From positions 102,894,431 to 102,958,430 of the forward strand of contig CM035430.1 in NCBI GenBank assembly GCA_020310875.1: a stretch of 64,000 nt of DNA, read 5' to 3'. Positions 45,701-53,492 of this stretch are shown here, piece after piece. The notes under the pieces are model-generated. The model searched no databases. It saw only the letters and a list, made by a program, of their open reading frames with translations, and was not told the DNA's origin. A program made the position numbers and the translations under genes. How positions within the stretch are numbered: the stretch's first letter is position 1; every line of letters starts with the position of its first letter. This stretch comes from Ceratopteris richardii. Lineage: Eukaryota > Streptophyta > Polypodiopsida > Polypodiales > Pteridaceae.

Positions 45701-48700
45701 CCGATAGCTTATGCTAGTAGGCAATTAAATGCAGCTGAACGAAATTACACCACAACGGAGAGAGAAGGTTTAGGCATGATATATGCTGTGAAGAAGTTTA
45801 GACACTACCTATTGGCCAACAAGTTCAAGTTTTTCACTGATCATCAAGCGTTACTATATTTGGTCAATAAACCTTGCAATACAGGCCGCTTAGTAAGATG
45901 GTTCCTCTTACTAATGGAATACGACTTTGAAGTGGTTGTCAGGAAAGGTAGAACCCATCTTAGGGCTGACCATCTTTCTCGCATCACTTCAGGAGAGCCA
46001 CCGCAAGGAGTGTCTGATGAGTTGCCCGATGCTTATCTGTTCAATTTAGAAGTTGTACCTAAATGGGCAAATAAGTTGGTACCAGTCCTAACCTTCGGGC
46101 CTGCAAACAAAAATGTTAAGACAAGCAAAGAGGAAATTGTAAAATCGCTAAAGTATCAAATATTAGCCGGAAGCATGTACAAGCAAGATAACGAGGGCAT
46201 ATTAGCTTGTTGTGTTGAGGATGATGAACATGCTAGCTGGCTGCAACAAGCCCATGAGGGACCGCTAGGGAATCACTACTCTAAACAACGAACCTTGCAG
46301 AATCTAAAACGCTTAGGAGTGTATTGGCCTAGCATGGACAAAGAAGTACAAGAGTGGATCCAGAGCTGTCCAGAGTGCCAGGAGAGACCCCCAGTGGAGC
46401 ATGCCACTCTTTATCACATGTCATTAATCCCAGATTGGAGTGCTCCACTGGTCGAGTTCATAAGATCGGGAACATTACCCAATCAGGCTAGTCTTGCAAG
46501 AAGACGAAGCATGGAGCAAGAGGCTCAAGACTATGCCTTAGTAGGGGATAACCTATACAGAAGAGGCAAGGATGGTTACCTAAGACTGTGCGTACATGAA
46601 TCAGATTACCTGAACGTCTTAGAAACGGCACACAGCGGTGTTGCAGGTGGACACTTTGGGCCTGACAGAGTAATTAAGACCATTCTATTTTCAGGACTGT
46701 GGTGGCCCACTCTTCATATGGACGCACATACTTATGTGAAGAGTTGCGACACATGCCAACGTGCCCAATATCCGACAAGAAAAGATGAAATGCCCTTGAG
46801 GCCAATGATGGGAGGACGTGCCTTTTCAAAGTGGGGTATAGACTTTGTAGGTCCCATCAACCCCCCAGCTAGGAATTCCCATGCAGAGTATATTATTGTA
46901 GCCACAGATTACCTTACAAAGTGGGTGGAAGTAAAAGCCACGACAAAGAATGATGCTCAAACGACGGCTAAATTCTTATTCGAAAATGTGTTCACTAGAT
47001 ATGGGTTACCAATAGAGTTGGTTAGTGATAGAGGTACGCACTTCTTGAACGAGGTCATTGAAAATCTCCTTCAAGAATTCATGGTGGTACATAAGAAGTC
47101 TGCACCCTATCACCCGCAAGCTAACGGACAAGCCGAGAGCACGAATAACATCCTGTGTAACGTATTGACGAAACTGGTTAATAATAAACGCTCTGATTGG
47201 GACAAACAACTTCACCATGCTGTGTGGGCATACCGAGTTGCTTACAAAACGGTACTCAATGCCACCCCATTTCAGATGGTCTTCGGACAAAATGCGGTGC
47301 TACCCTTAGATTTCCTAATTCCAGCTTTAAGAGTAGCACAAGAGCATGAGTGGAATGGACACGAGTTGTCCTCGAGGGTCTTTGATCTAGAGCGCTTAGG
47401 TGAGACGAGGCTACGAGCAGCAGCAGGTATCTATGCTGCAAAGAAACGGCAAAAGGCATGCTTTGATGCCCATGTGAAGGATAAGGGCTTGAAAGCAGGA
47501 GATCTAGTGTTAGTCTACACATTGAAACAACACGCAAGAAAGCTAGAGAAGAGAGGCTACGGACCTATGATCATTAATAGGATCTCCACGAGTGGAGCAG
47601 TACAACTAGCCACTTTAGAGGGGGATGTCCTCCCAAACTATATTAGCGGATGCAGAGTCAAGCTGTATCAGGAACCCCTCACGGAAGAGATGCTAGGCCG
47701 ACTCAATATTGCTAAGCAACGTAAAGAGGAGGAAAAACGAATTCGAGAGGAAGCACAGGCAGAGGCCTTAGAACGTATCAAACGAATGAAGTTGAGAAGA
47801 CAAGGAAGAGACCAGCCTATGACTAACACTGAAGAGTCTCCAGACTATCACATGGCCATGTGTAAGGTTTCAGGTGGACGCACCCATAAGATAGTAGACC
47901 GACGACCTTTTCTGACCCTAGAAATAGGACAAAAGGAAAGCACAGCAAGCGTGAGGGCTTTAATTGATTCAGGAGCAGCCACAAGTGCAGTTCGGCTTTC
48001 TTACTGCCAGCAGCTGCAGTTGAAGGTAAAACCCATAGAAGCATATCTGATAGGATTAGGAGGTGTTGAAACCCCTTGTATGGGAGAGGTGGATCTTCCC
48101 CTCTACATACAAGAGGTCCGCATGCCAGTAAAAGTGCTAGTGTGTGAAGACGAGGATCTGACCGAACCGCTTATATTGGGCCAAGACTGGATCTATGATC
48201 ACGCAGTCAACCTGAACCTAAGAAGTGGACTTCTTCAGGCTTGGGTAGGCCAAAGTCGTCTCACGATTGAATTAGAAAATCGAGCACTCCAACCAATAGA
48301 ACAGGCAACAACTCCTGGTCCCTCCAGGAATCCATATGAAGATAACCACGATGTGCTTGTCCAAACTTCTATGGTGCAGAGGAATGTCAACCTTACTGAA
48401 GGTTCAGGAGCCAAGAAGGAGTTCCTAATTGATCCACAGAAGATTCTAAACGAACGGACCGAATATCACTCTATACGAGGGAGACCGCTGATCAAAAGGA
48501 AGGAGCGCCAACCTGCGCACCATGGAGCACCTCGTGGCGTGAAGCAGATCTGGATACGCAAGGATGGGAGATCTACAGCTCCAATTGCAGATTCTCAAGG
48601 AGACAAGAAACGAGCCTCACAACCAAGGATCAAAGCTAAGAAGCCCCCTAGGATCACCCCTAGGCACACCATCTCTATTTGGGTCCCTAAGCGGTCAATG

Positions 48701-49024
48701 AAGGCCATCCCTAATGCTAGACAGATATGGGTGCCCAAGGCTAGTTTACAAGCCCAAATTACTTCAACTATAGACACAAGGATGAAGCAGCTCTCACAAG
48801 CACTCTCGGCCAACAACTCAGGAAGTGACAAGATACCTACACCTATCACTGCCCACACTCCCATCAACCCCAGGAATGTCTGGAAATGGGTACCCACAAG
48901 GTCCCAACCACATCACACACTCAGACCAACGTCTTCACCTGTCCTTAGCTCTAAAAGCTGCGACTCCTATATCAAACTGTGGAGAGTTAAACTGTGTACT
49001 AAACCCCCTGACCATCTTCTGTAA
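39770..49024 (+). CDS. Element F gag-pol polyprotein, 3084 aa, with a second protease-like domain
   Basis: Single open frame, no gag-pol shift. Gag domain about 340-510 (LVKSMKNYFDGTGDPYDHV to IDIEDNLG). Zinc-finger-like motifs near 557 (CYNCGGEHMASVC), 583, 753 (CFKCQGDHLVRDC) and 782. First protease: Asp1241 of VDSGAGVAIA, then ILGRPFLRQL. Reverse transcriptase about 1640-1830 with YVDD near 1810. RNase H with HVDASNHAIG near 1952. Two integrase zinc modules: H2162, H2169, C2200, C2203 and H2288, H2295, C2326, C2329. Integrase core Asp2358, Asp2420, Glu2456 (D,D-35-E). C-terminal region about 2573-2630. Second retropepsin-like domain with Asp2733 (ALIDSGAATSAV) and LILGQDWIYDH near 2800. 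Tail has IWIRK (2927), IWVPK (2970, 2986) and KWVPT (3039). Length is about twice that of an ordinary gypsy polyprotein. Confidence 0.95.
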   Translation: MNLRSGRHLGRDRQSLRSSEASVNHTARSWAQQLSDYPYTARSETSDSEMSYHMERSVGSSGLAYLEKPEGPYKTQLEYIRTNRLGARIYEDGLRRSVVQIKNPDQPHGIDHPVVKFENGAYLDKEGTIYVVTTLPDRTDEFGNVIAEADIGDIEQGNLEREPRTPRGKSVLTRIMTPEWIPQDNKSIDLLLNRETDEAFWRYRTSQPQEGNTLTIYEFKDPDSPGQVTYLDTASERIFVVTEQGRHAYTWKGEFVFPQPRSNVSFGHQGTGTSLAHGAQRDRGRDKPEVSFANSLGRERTGTERNRVETERHRTPWNHRDIDDFPLPRPREHTRTLRPTQLVKSMKNYFDGTGDPYDHVAEFRQVLKAEQVEDLFTQYNAFGLTLRNTALTWFQPLNERHFRNIDQLLEAFIVEFSKSGIRHNTSSLIHSFKQTPQETVRLAGRRFRQYLERCPMPELPTPAKQVALFLDGLLSTKLRSYVYLKDPRTIEECVRMCIDIEDNLGEELELSKIYKYSDSSSKQTSGQSTSIEELAEKVAQKLGVSSKQIPRFAPVKRCYNCGGEHMASVCPIMAQPQANLSGQYCTIERRYTNHSAQDCPYNKQTVRQNYPQPYPQQGRYQTQYPSPQFNRPQQTYQPPYQGQQRPQPVLVQQPPTPTNVIPVKYASTEENPNRAIVPVTPLLSDSDPSDHSFDSAHIDSPQAYYMQSPEHNESYYYEDPSENSGEPEYSNVMYTNPNSRPQPRQVRPPFPRGPCFKCQGDHLVRDCPLPVPTLPQPVTIQGFCQDCGKEHLLRDCPKNPNNMPKITPINVVGLVVDSIGSVTSTAPVQVITRAQALQQHQGVGPEQSPEVSETESITKKRTRAWKESRERMKRQWAKKINELEESLRETKAKLTEITSQPHSHTLPPLPPPSPSIPPPSNTPHVTHPPPRVGSVLADPTPEGLDMMFKAYQARLQEGPTAANLDRSYPRADLEIERMKMCMKMVEQAQAILETSQKFNQTNSVKPELHFQGLLERLEQLVNKSQVSLPPQAQPVVERGRSPQMVAYVPNSTDAGIPPSIQQYSPEFLREIQEEKWAKEKGDSPPIPEIDDLHDQFPQDIPSIYGDQAEQQEDERLDFESNSLQELPHFTGPWESESLQIRAPTILVRNEDSVIPRNTDVVKNTKVQCHLTVEELLKAKPELWNHVKDQGPELESNIPKVGSKQKVPEIPLDKIGDMSEGEEGNTYLPITYQGYTTKAIVDSGAGVAIATISLWKRWGKPTLRPTRMKLQMADGHFERPLGLLEGITLTTCGVEFEHTFAICDFEKNNVYEMILGRPFLRQLQIVQDWGTNSLYLQHLGVTTKVNLKDHTFRDVPPLQWNPIHKAKEDSISVHSGSSPEPSWLHEDTHLWMCKVAEEEEKRRKAREEGAPPGDRPIKDPAYTPMIFPDEEFEPHGWAEILATMDIAVNEEQWTPHCDEEGYDISVFMCQPLLEECDSSESMEEEESDNDLESIVMDTYFDSEEHYLEDIGGLTQKEEEPLASIKTINSKTGSEGSQKKKKRKVVRQEEEESLFEVPENFKKYEVEDRKILVRMPKREAIIGEAYDNKEKTKKIVVTIEGNEEQCTYIGDDLSAEEEAELVALLREYRDVFAWHYRDLKGVDPEICSHTIPMTAEAKPTKQKPYTYNDNYAAKIKEEIDRLIEAGFIYEIEHTEWVSPIVVVPKKNGKLRVCINLKKVNAATIRDSYPLPITEHLLERVAGKEVYSFLDGFSGYNQVAIAPEDQHKTAFATEWGIFAFRVMPFGLTNAPATFQRLMCHVFKEFLRKSLEVYVDDLCAHSQERSYHIPELRQIFNKCRDYRVCLNPEKCVFMVRQGKILGHIVSKNGISTDEDKVRAIAELARPRNVKEVQAFMGHCGYYRRFIHMYAIIAKPLYGLLTNFEWNEECETSFHELKRRLCTAPILTTPDWSKPFHVHVDASNHAIGCVLAQPTGEGNLDLPIAYASRQLNAAERNYTTTEREGLGMIYAVKKFRHYLLANKFKFFTDHQALLYLVNKPCNTGRLVRWFLLLMEYDFEVVVRKGRTHLRADHLSRITSGEPPQGVSDELPDAYLFNLEVVPKWANKLVPVLTFGPANKNVKTSKEEIVKSLKYQILAGSMYKQDNEGILACCVEDDEHASWLQQAHEGPLGNHYSKQRTLQNLKRLGVYWPSMDKEVQEWIQSCPECQERPPVEHATLYHMSLIPDWSAPLVEFIRSGTLPNQASLARRRSMEQEAQDYALVGDNLYRRGKDGYLRLCVHESDYLNVLETAHSGVAGGHFGPDRVIKTILFSGLWWPTLHMDAHTYVKSCDTCQRAQYPTRKDEMPLRPMMGGRAFSKWGIDFVGPINPPARNSHAEYIIVATDYLTKWVEVKATTKNDAQTTAKFLFENVFTRYGLPIELVSDRGTHFLNEVIENLLQEFMVVHKKSAPYHPQANGQAESTNNILCNVLTKLVNNKRSDWDKQLHHAVWAYRVAYKTVLNATPFQMVFGQNAVLPLDFLIPALRVAQEHEWNGHELSSRVFDLERLGETRLRAAAGIYAAKKRQKACFDAHVKDKGLKAGDLVLVYTLKQHARKLEKRGYGPMIINRISTSGAVQLATLEGDVLPNYISGCRVKLYQEPLTEEMLGRLNIAKQRKEEEKRIREEAQAEALERIKRMKLRRQGRDQPMTNTEESPDYHMAMCKVSGGRTHKIVDRRPFLTLEIGQKESTASVRALIDSGAATSAVRLSYCQQLQLKVKPIEAYLIGLGGVETPCMGEVDLPLYIQEVRMPVKVLVCEDEDLTEPLILGQDWIYDHAVNLNLRSGLLQAWVGQSRLTIELENRALQPIEQATTPGPSRNPYEDNHDVLVQTSMVQRNVNLTEGSGAKKEFLIDPQKILNERTEYHSIRGRPLIKRKERQPAHHGAPRGVKQIWIRKDGRSTAPIADSQGDKKRASQPRIKAKKPPRITPRHTISIWVPKRSMKAIPNARQIWVPKASLQAQITSTIDTRMKQLSQALSANNSGSDKIPTPITAHTPINPRNVWKWVPTRSQPHHTLRPTSSPVLSSKSCDSYIKLWRVKLCTKPPDHLL

Positions 49025-49254
49025 ATCCGTCCACACTAACACAGAAGCATTTCGAGTCCATTGCATAACCAAAGTACACATCTAGGATGACACTGACCTT
49101 TAATCACCACTCACACATATCATAAACACCTCACCACTAACTACTGACCTCCTGGATTGTCATGTTAGTATTGTGAAGGGAACACCATTACATCTTGTTT
49201 CCTATGCAACACTAATGTGCCTTTCGTCTTCCAGCAGATAAGCAACCTACTCTC
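49025..49254 (+). promoter_or_regulatory. Spacer before ORF A with candidate 3' splice site
   Basis: No frame links pol to ORF A, which is in a different frame. At 49212-49237 there is a branch-like CTAAT, then CTTTCGTCTTCCAG/CAG, a good plant 3' splice-site match, about 20 bases before the ORF A ATG. Element C has a similar tract before its ORF A. Production of a spliced ORF A mRNA is inference. Confidence 0.5.
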
Positions 49255-51531
49255 ATGGCAACCGCGGCAGGCACAAGCTCTCAGGCAGGATCTGGTGCCC
49301 CTATCAACGGGGATGCCATGCCAGTGGAAGCTCCACCAACGGCTAGGCCCGAAGAATTCTTGAATGTGCGAAGGATCCCTATTCCAGATCCACCCAGTGG
49401 GCTAACTGAAAGAGTAAAAGGGCACTCCCATTGGTTCAATGAAATGCCAGGGGATTTGGGAGACGCGGACCACATCTGGGAGTCCAAAATGGAGTGTGGA
49501 GGGGTTTGGTGGACCTTCCAATTCTTTTCAAGAGAATTTGAGGCTTTACAAAATGTAGCCCCCCTTCAAGAGATCTGGCGAAAGGCAGGACTGCAAACTT
49601 ACTTCAGTGCAGCTCTACCAAAACCTGACTTCCTCAGGTGTTACTACTTGATTGCCACGATGAAACCTACCGGGGATAAAGATCATTCAGGCACATTCTG
49701 GGTGCCCTCCTTATCTAATCTGGAGGAGATGAGGAAGTTTGAACTAAATGTAACATTGATCAGGGAAGCCCTTCAAATGTATGGCACTCATGTGCCTTCA
49801 GATCGCGACCCCCTGATACCAGAGTCAATGAAAAGCAATAGAGTCAAGAAGCTCAAAGACATGTGCGCCCTCACCCCCAACATCGCCATACCCCTGCGGA
49901 TGTGCCTCCAGCACTTCGCATTTCCAGCTCAAGACCGTTTCACTCAGCCTCACAAGAAGATATGGTACGGACTGTACTTAGCAGAGACCGGCAGCTTGCC
50001 CATTAAGTTGCCAGTATGGATCTTAGATCAGGTATATGAGGCAGGCAAGCGGGGGGTGAGGAAGCCCACCCTACATGGTTGCTGTGCGTTGACTAGAATC
50101 ATCTACAGATGTCTGGCGTATGATGTGCCAGTTGCTCGAGCCCTAAAGTATGCACATCTGGAGTTGTTTAAAGGGCAAAGGTCAGGGAGTCAGCCTGCAA
50201 AAAGAATGCGTGGATCCCTTTCACAAGTCCTGATCCCTCCAGCAACCACTACCGAAGTCTCCACTAGAGAGGAAGCCCCAGTGGCACCAATCACAATTCA
50301 TCTCCAGGAGTCTCAACCAAGAGAGGTGGTACAGCCCACTCCCTCTGCCCCTCCGCTACCTACTGATGCAGAATTTGCAGCGATGGCCAATTTTACCGAA
50401 GATCCAAATTTTGATTTTGAAACATTTCTGCAGACGGCTCATCTATCAGACAGTGAAGGTTGCCCTGACAATGTCAATCCGGGGACCTCTACCCAAAGAG
50501 AACATGCACGAGGTGAGACAAGCAGTGTACAAGAGCTAGGAGTGACACAACCTCCTCCAAGTCCAAACATACAAGCTCAGGAGCAGGCACCAAGGAATAA
50601 CCCAGAGGAGAGTGAAGACGAAGCCCCTGCATATACGGCACAACTCAAACGATTATACCAGACAATCAAGCAGGTACAAAGCCGCCATAAAATGTCAGAA
50701 GAAGCAAATAGGGCCCTAGTAAACCAGATGTTACAGTCAGAGCATATCGACCCCCAATTTGTAGAATCACTAAATCTTTTGGCGGATACCTGTGGCATCA
50801 GTGAAGCATTGAGAACCTTGGTCTGTCAAGAGAACCCTACTTATGATCAAAGAAGAATTGATACGCGGCCGCGACAAGGAAAGATGATTCAGATGGAAGT
50901 ATCTACCGCGCCAGCTACATCCACATCAGAAGATGTTCACATGATTAGCCCTAGGCCCAATGATGAACCGGAGGAAATTACGCATGCACCATCCCCCCCA
51001 TCATCCCCTATCCCACCCTCAGAGCCTCTATCCACTTATTTTTCTACACAACCATTCTCCTCCTATAGTGAGACCATTGTACACACCCCCGTTTCTACTC
51101 TCCTTCCTTCACCCTCATCCATTTCTGTCACTCAGACTTTGGAACCTCAATTAGGTCACCCTTTCTTCCCCCATGCCTTTGGACAACCATCTGTCACTAG
51201 TCAGACTCTTCCCTTCCCTTTACCCTCCACCCCTCCATTTCCTCCCCCCCAAACTCTACCTACCCCGTCCCTTGTAACTGCCTCGAGCACCACACTAACC
51301 ACCCAACCCTCCTTCTGGACCTACCTTGTAAACATTCTTCAACAGGTCGAGGAACATAAGAAAACATCCCATTCCCAAATTCACTCCCCCACATTCACGG
51401 CCACCACTATCACACCACCCACAGTCCCGGTGTTCACCTTTCACGAATCACACTCACTCATGTCCGATCCCATGGACATCTCACCATCCGCTGGATCACC
51501 CACCACCACTGTCCTCACAACACCACCATAG
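49255..51531 (+). CDS. Element F ORF A, extra 3' reading frame
   Basis: 758 codons from ATG. Residues about 60-310 are a compact domain shared with ORF A of element A (LIREALQMYGTHVP, CLQHFAFPAQDRF, LTRIIYRCLAYDVP) and, at its start, with C (KGHSHWFNE). It faintly resembles the putative plant transposon protein domain of Athila-type env-like frames; that is from memory and needs a profile search. The remaining ~450 residues are Pro/Ser/Thr-rich and likely disordered, with a short helical stretch near 460-485. No signal peptide or membrane helix is seen. TAG at 51529 ends it; the same frame stays open for 38 codons to the ORF B ATG. Function unknown. Confidence 0.85.
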   Translation: MATAAGTSSQAGSGAPINGDAMPVEAPPTARPEEFLNVRRIPIPDPPSGLTERVKGHSHWFNEMPGDLGDADHIWESKMECGGVWWTFQFFSREFEALQNVAPLQEIWRKAGLQTYFSAALPKPDFLRCYYLIATMKPTGDKDHSGTFWVPSLSNLEEMRKFELNVTLIREALQMYGTHVPSDRDPLIPESMKSNRVKKLKDMCALTPNIAIPLRMCLQHFAFPAQDRFTQPHKKIWYGLYLAETGSLPIKLPVWILDQVYEAGKRGVRKPTLHGCCALTRIIYRCLAYDVPVARALKYAHLELFKGQRSGSQPAKRMRGSLSQVLIPPATTTEVSTREEAPVAPITIHLQESQPREVVQPTPSAPPLPTDAEFAAMANFTEDPNFDFETFLQTAHLSDSEGCPDNVNPGTSTQREHARGETSSVQELGVTQPPPSPNIQAQEQAPRNNPEESEDEAPAYTAQLKRLYQTIKQVQSRHKMSEEANRALVNQMLQSEHIDPQFVESLNLLADTCGISEALRTLVCQENPTYDQRRIDTRPRQGKMIQMEVSTAPATSTSEDVHMISPRPNDEPEEITHAPSPPSSPIPPSEPLSTYFSTQPFSSYSETIVHTPVSTLLPSPSSISVTQTLEPQLGHPFFPHAFGQPSVTSQTLPFPLPSTPPFPPPQTLPTPSLVTASSTTLTTQPSFWTYLVNILQQVEEHKKTSHSQIHSPTFTATTITPPTVPVFTFHESHSLMSDPMDISPSAGSPTTTVLTTPP

Positions 51532-51645
51532 GTTATTACACTCACAGCACCACTTCCACACACGGTAGGCACAACATCCACTTTTCCCATTCCCACTTCC
51601 CAACCCCCTGCATCTTCCACCTCATTTAGTCTTGCACTCGACACG

Positions 51646-53481
51646 ATGCTTGAAGCTGCCACTCAGCTTAAGCAAGAATACACATTATTGGAAGAAAATA
51701 ACAAAGGGCTTTGCACCCTCTCAGCGACACTCCAAGAGCGTGTCACTGCTTTGGAGTTCATTCATACGGAGTCACAACGCAAGATCTCTGCCCTCGAACA
51801 GGCAAATGCGCAACTCAAAGCAGAGCATATGGAAGAGAGCAAAGCCATGGAGGAACAGCTGCGCGATCAAATGGGCCGCAATGTACGGCTTCAACGAAAC
51901 ATGGCTTTGCTACGACGACATCTGGCGGCAGCGCAAGAAGAGAATAGGCGGCTTCAACAACAAAACCAAGAGAACCTCGAGGCTGCCATGGAGAACAACC
52001 CGGGGGCTCCCATAGACCCGGTCAAATTTCAAGCGGTCCCCTCAGAGAGCATACAACAAATATTGGAAACGTATGCCAGTCTATTAGAAGCACACGATCA
52101 GCTTGCCGACCAGCTAAAGGACGTACAGAGACCCCAAGAGTCTACACCACACCAACAAGAACATAAAGAAATGACAGACGCTGCTACTTCAACCGAACCT
52201 GAACATTCAACGCCCAATGACGTGCTGGAGTTACAGCAGCAGATCGCAGAATTGAAGCTGAAGTTGATGCAGTACGAACGACCCCCTTCCCCCCCAGAGC
52301 CACCGTCAGAAGAAGAAGCAGTGACCATCCCAGTGGAGGAAGCATTCGACGACAACTACGAGCCTCAACCACTTCCAGGTGGACGCGTAACAGAAGAAGG
52401 TCAAGATACCTATGAGGAACCCCCATCGGCATGGATGAAACAAGTCGAGGAGATGGGGAAAACTCATCAGGAGCGGATATCCACTCAGATGCTGGCAATG
52501 AAGGCCATTGAGGACACCATCCTTCACTCAGAATACTTCAGGCACCTCACTCCTAGACGCCTGATCACTAGCTCAGAACTGCAATACAAGCCCTATTTTG
52601 TATTGTTGGCTGACTACAATGCCGAAATCAAACGAGTCACCAACAAATGCCCAACATTTGCCACACAGTTCGAACCAGAAGACATACCAGAAGCAGCACG
52701 AAAGGGGGCCATATTCCAACCAACGTGGAGGCAAAAGTTACTAGAAACTTATCCAGAAATGCTTCGAACATGGGATCATGCCCCCATGCATTTGAAGTAC
52801 AATCCGTGTTATGGGCCAGTGCAAAGACGCAGATCATGGAAAGCTTTTGCCATCAAGGTTCAGAATAACGCCAACTGTAAAGAATGGCTCAATTACCCCG
52901 CTATCGCCCCCCCAACCGGTACTCCTACAGTGTCATACATGATTGCAACCATCAGACATTGGATACCACGCCTCCACCCGATGCCAGATGTCGCTGCCCA
53001 GATGATGCTCAAGATCCTCGACATGATGCAGATCGTACTCAAAACTTTTCGCAATGTATGCCATATTCAACCTCCTATTCCAGGGTTTATTAATGGTAAC
53101 TACGACCTGCTATATGATATGAGCACAACCCCGAGCATACGAGTGGCTTACGCATGGCATGCACGCATAAGATATCTCCCTGCCTGCTATAAGCAAACAT
53201 TTGACGACATGTTCACCACGGGGTTTTGGGAAGCACATTCAGAGGTATTTGCGCCACGGCCTACGCATCTACTCCATCTCTTTGCATGTGAGCAAACGAT
53301 GCACTCTGAACTCTACACGATGCCACAACCTGACATGCCTGGTACAGTGGATTGGGAGGCCTTGCAACGAGACCTAATCAGAGGTTTAAAAATCAAGGAA
53401 CACGAAGTGGCAACGGATCTCCTGCAAAAATACATTGATCAAACAGCGGAAAAGAGGTCTGTCAGAGGCGACAGACCCTAG
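51646..53481 (+). CDS. Element F ORF B, coiled-coil protein with conserved C-terminal domain
   Basis: 611 codons from ATG, in the same frame as ORF A. Residues about 1-115 and 140-205 are heptad-rich coiled coil (RHLAAAQEENRRLQQ). An acidic Pro-rich hinge with TIPVEEAFDDNYEPQPLPGG follows, then a conserved domain about 285-600 with ELQYKPYFVLLADY, RRRSWKAFAIKV, YDMSTTPSIRVAYAWHARI and CYKQTFDDMFTTGFWE. Element E shares most residues here and element A a diverged version. No enzyme motif or membrane segment recognised. The stop overlaps the start of the polypurine tract. Role unknown; structural or RNA-binding function is possible. Confidence 0.85.
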   Translation: MLEAATQLKQEYTLLEENNKGLCTLSATLQERVTALEFIHTESQRKISALEQANAQLKAEHMEESKAMEEQLRDQMGRNVRLQRNMALLRRHLAAAQEENRRLQQQNQENLEAAMENNPGAPIDPVKFQAVPSESIQQILETYASLLEAHDQLADQLKDVQRPQESTPHQQEHKEMTDAATSTEPEHSTPNDVLELQQQIAELKLKLMQYERPPSPPEPPSEEEAVTIPVEEAFDDNYEPQPLPGGRVTEEGQDTYEEPPSAWMKQVEEMGKTHQERISTQMLAMKAIEDTILHSEYFRHLTPRRLITSSELQYKPYFVLLADYNAEIKRVTNKCPTFATQFEPEDIPEAARKGAIFQPTWRQKLLETYPEMLRTWDHAPMHLKYNPCYGPVQRRRSWKAFAIKVQNNANCKEWLNYPAIAPPTGTPTVSYMIATIRHWIPRLHPMPDVAAQMMLKILDMMQIVLKTFRNVCHIQPPIPGFINGNYDLLYDMSTTPSIRVAYAWHARIRYLPACYKQTFDDMFTTGFWEAHSEVFAPRPTHLLHLFACEQTMHSELYTMPQPDMPGTVDWEALQRDLIRGLKIKEHEVATDLLQKYIDQTAEKRSVRGDRP

Positions 53482-53492
53482 GGGGGGGAGAG
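53480..53492 (+). other. Polypurine tract of element F
   Basis: AGGGGGGGGAGAG immediately before the 3' LTR. Confidence 0.9.

Noticed and set aside
49255-53481. ORF A and ORF B as a retroviral-type envelope glycoprotein
   Set aside because: No signal peptide, membrane anchor or fusion-peptide-like segment was seen; position alone does not prove an envelope role.
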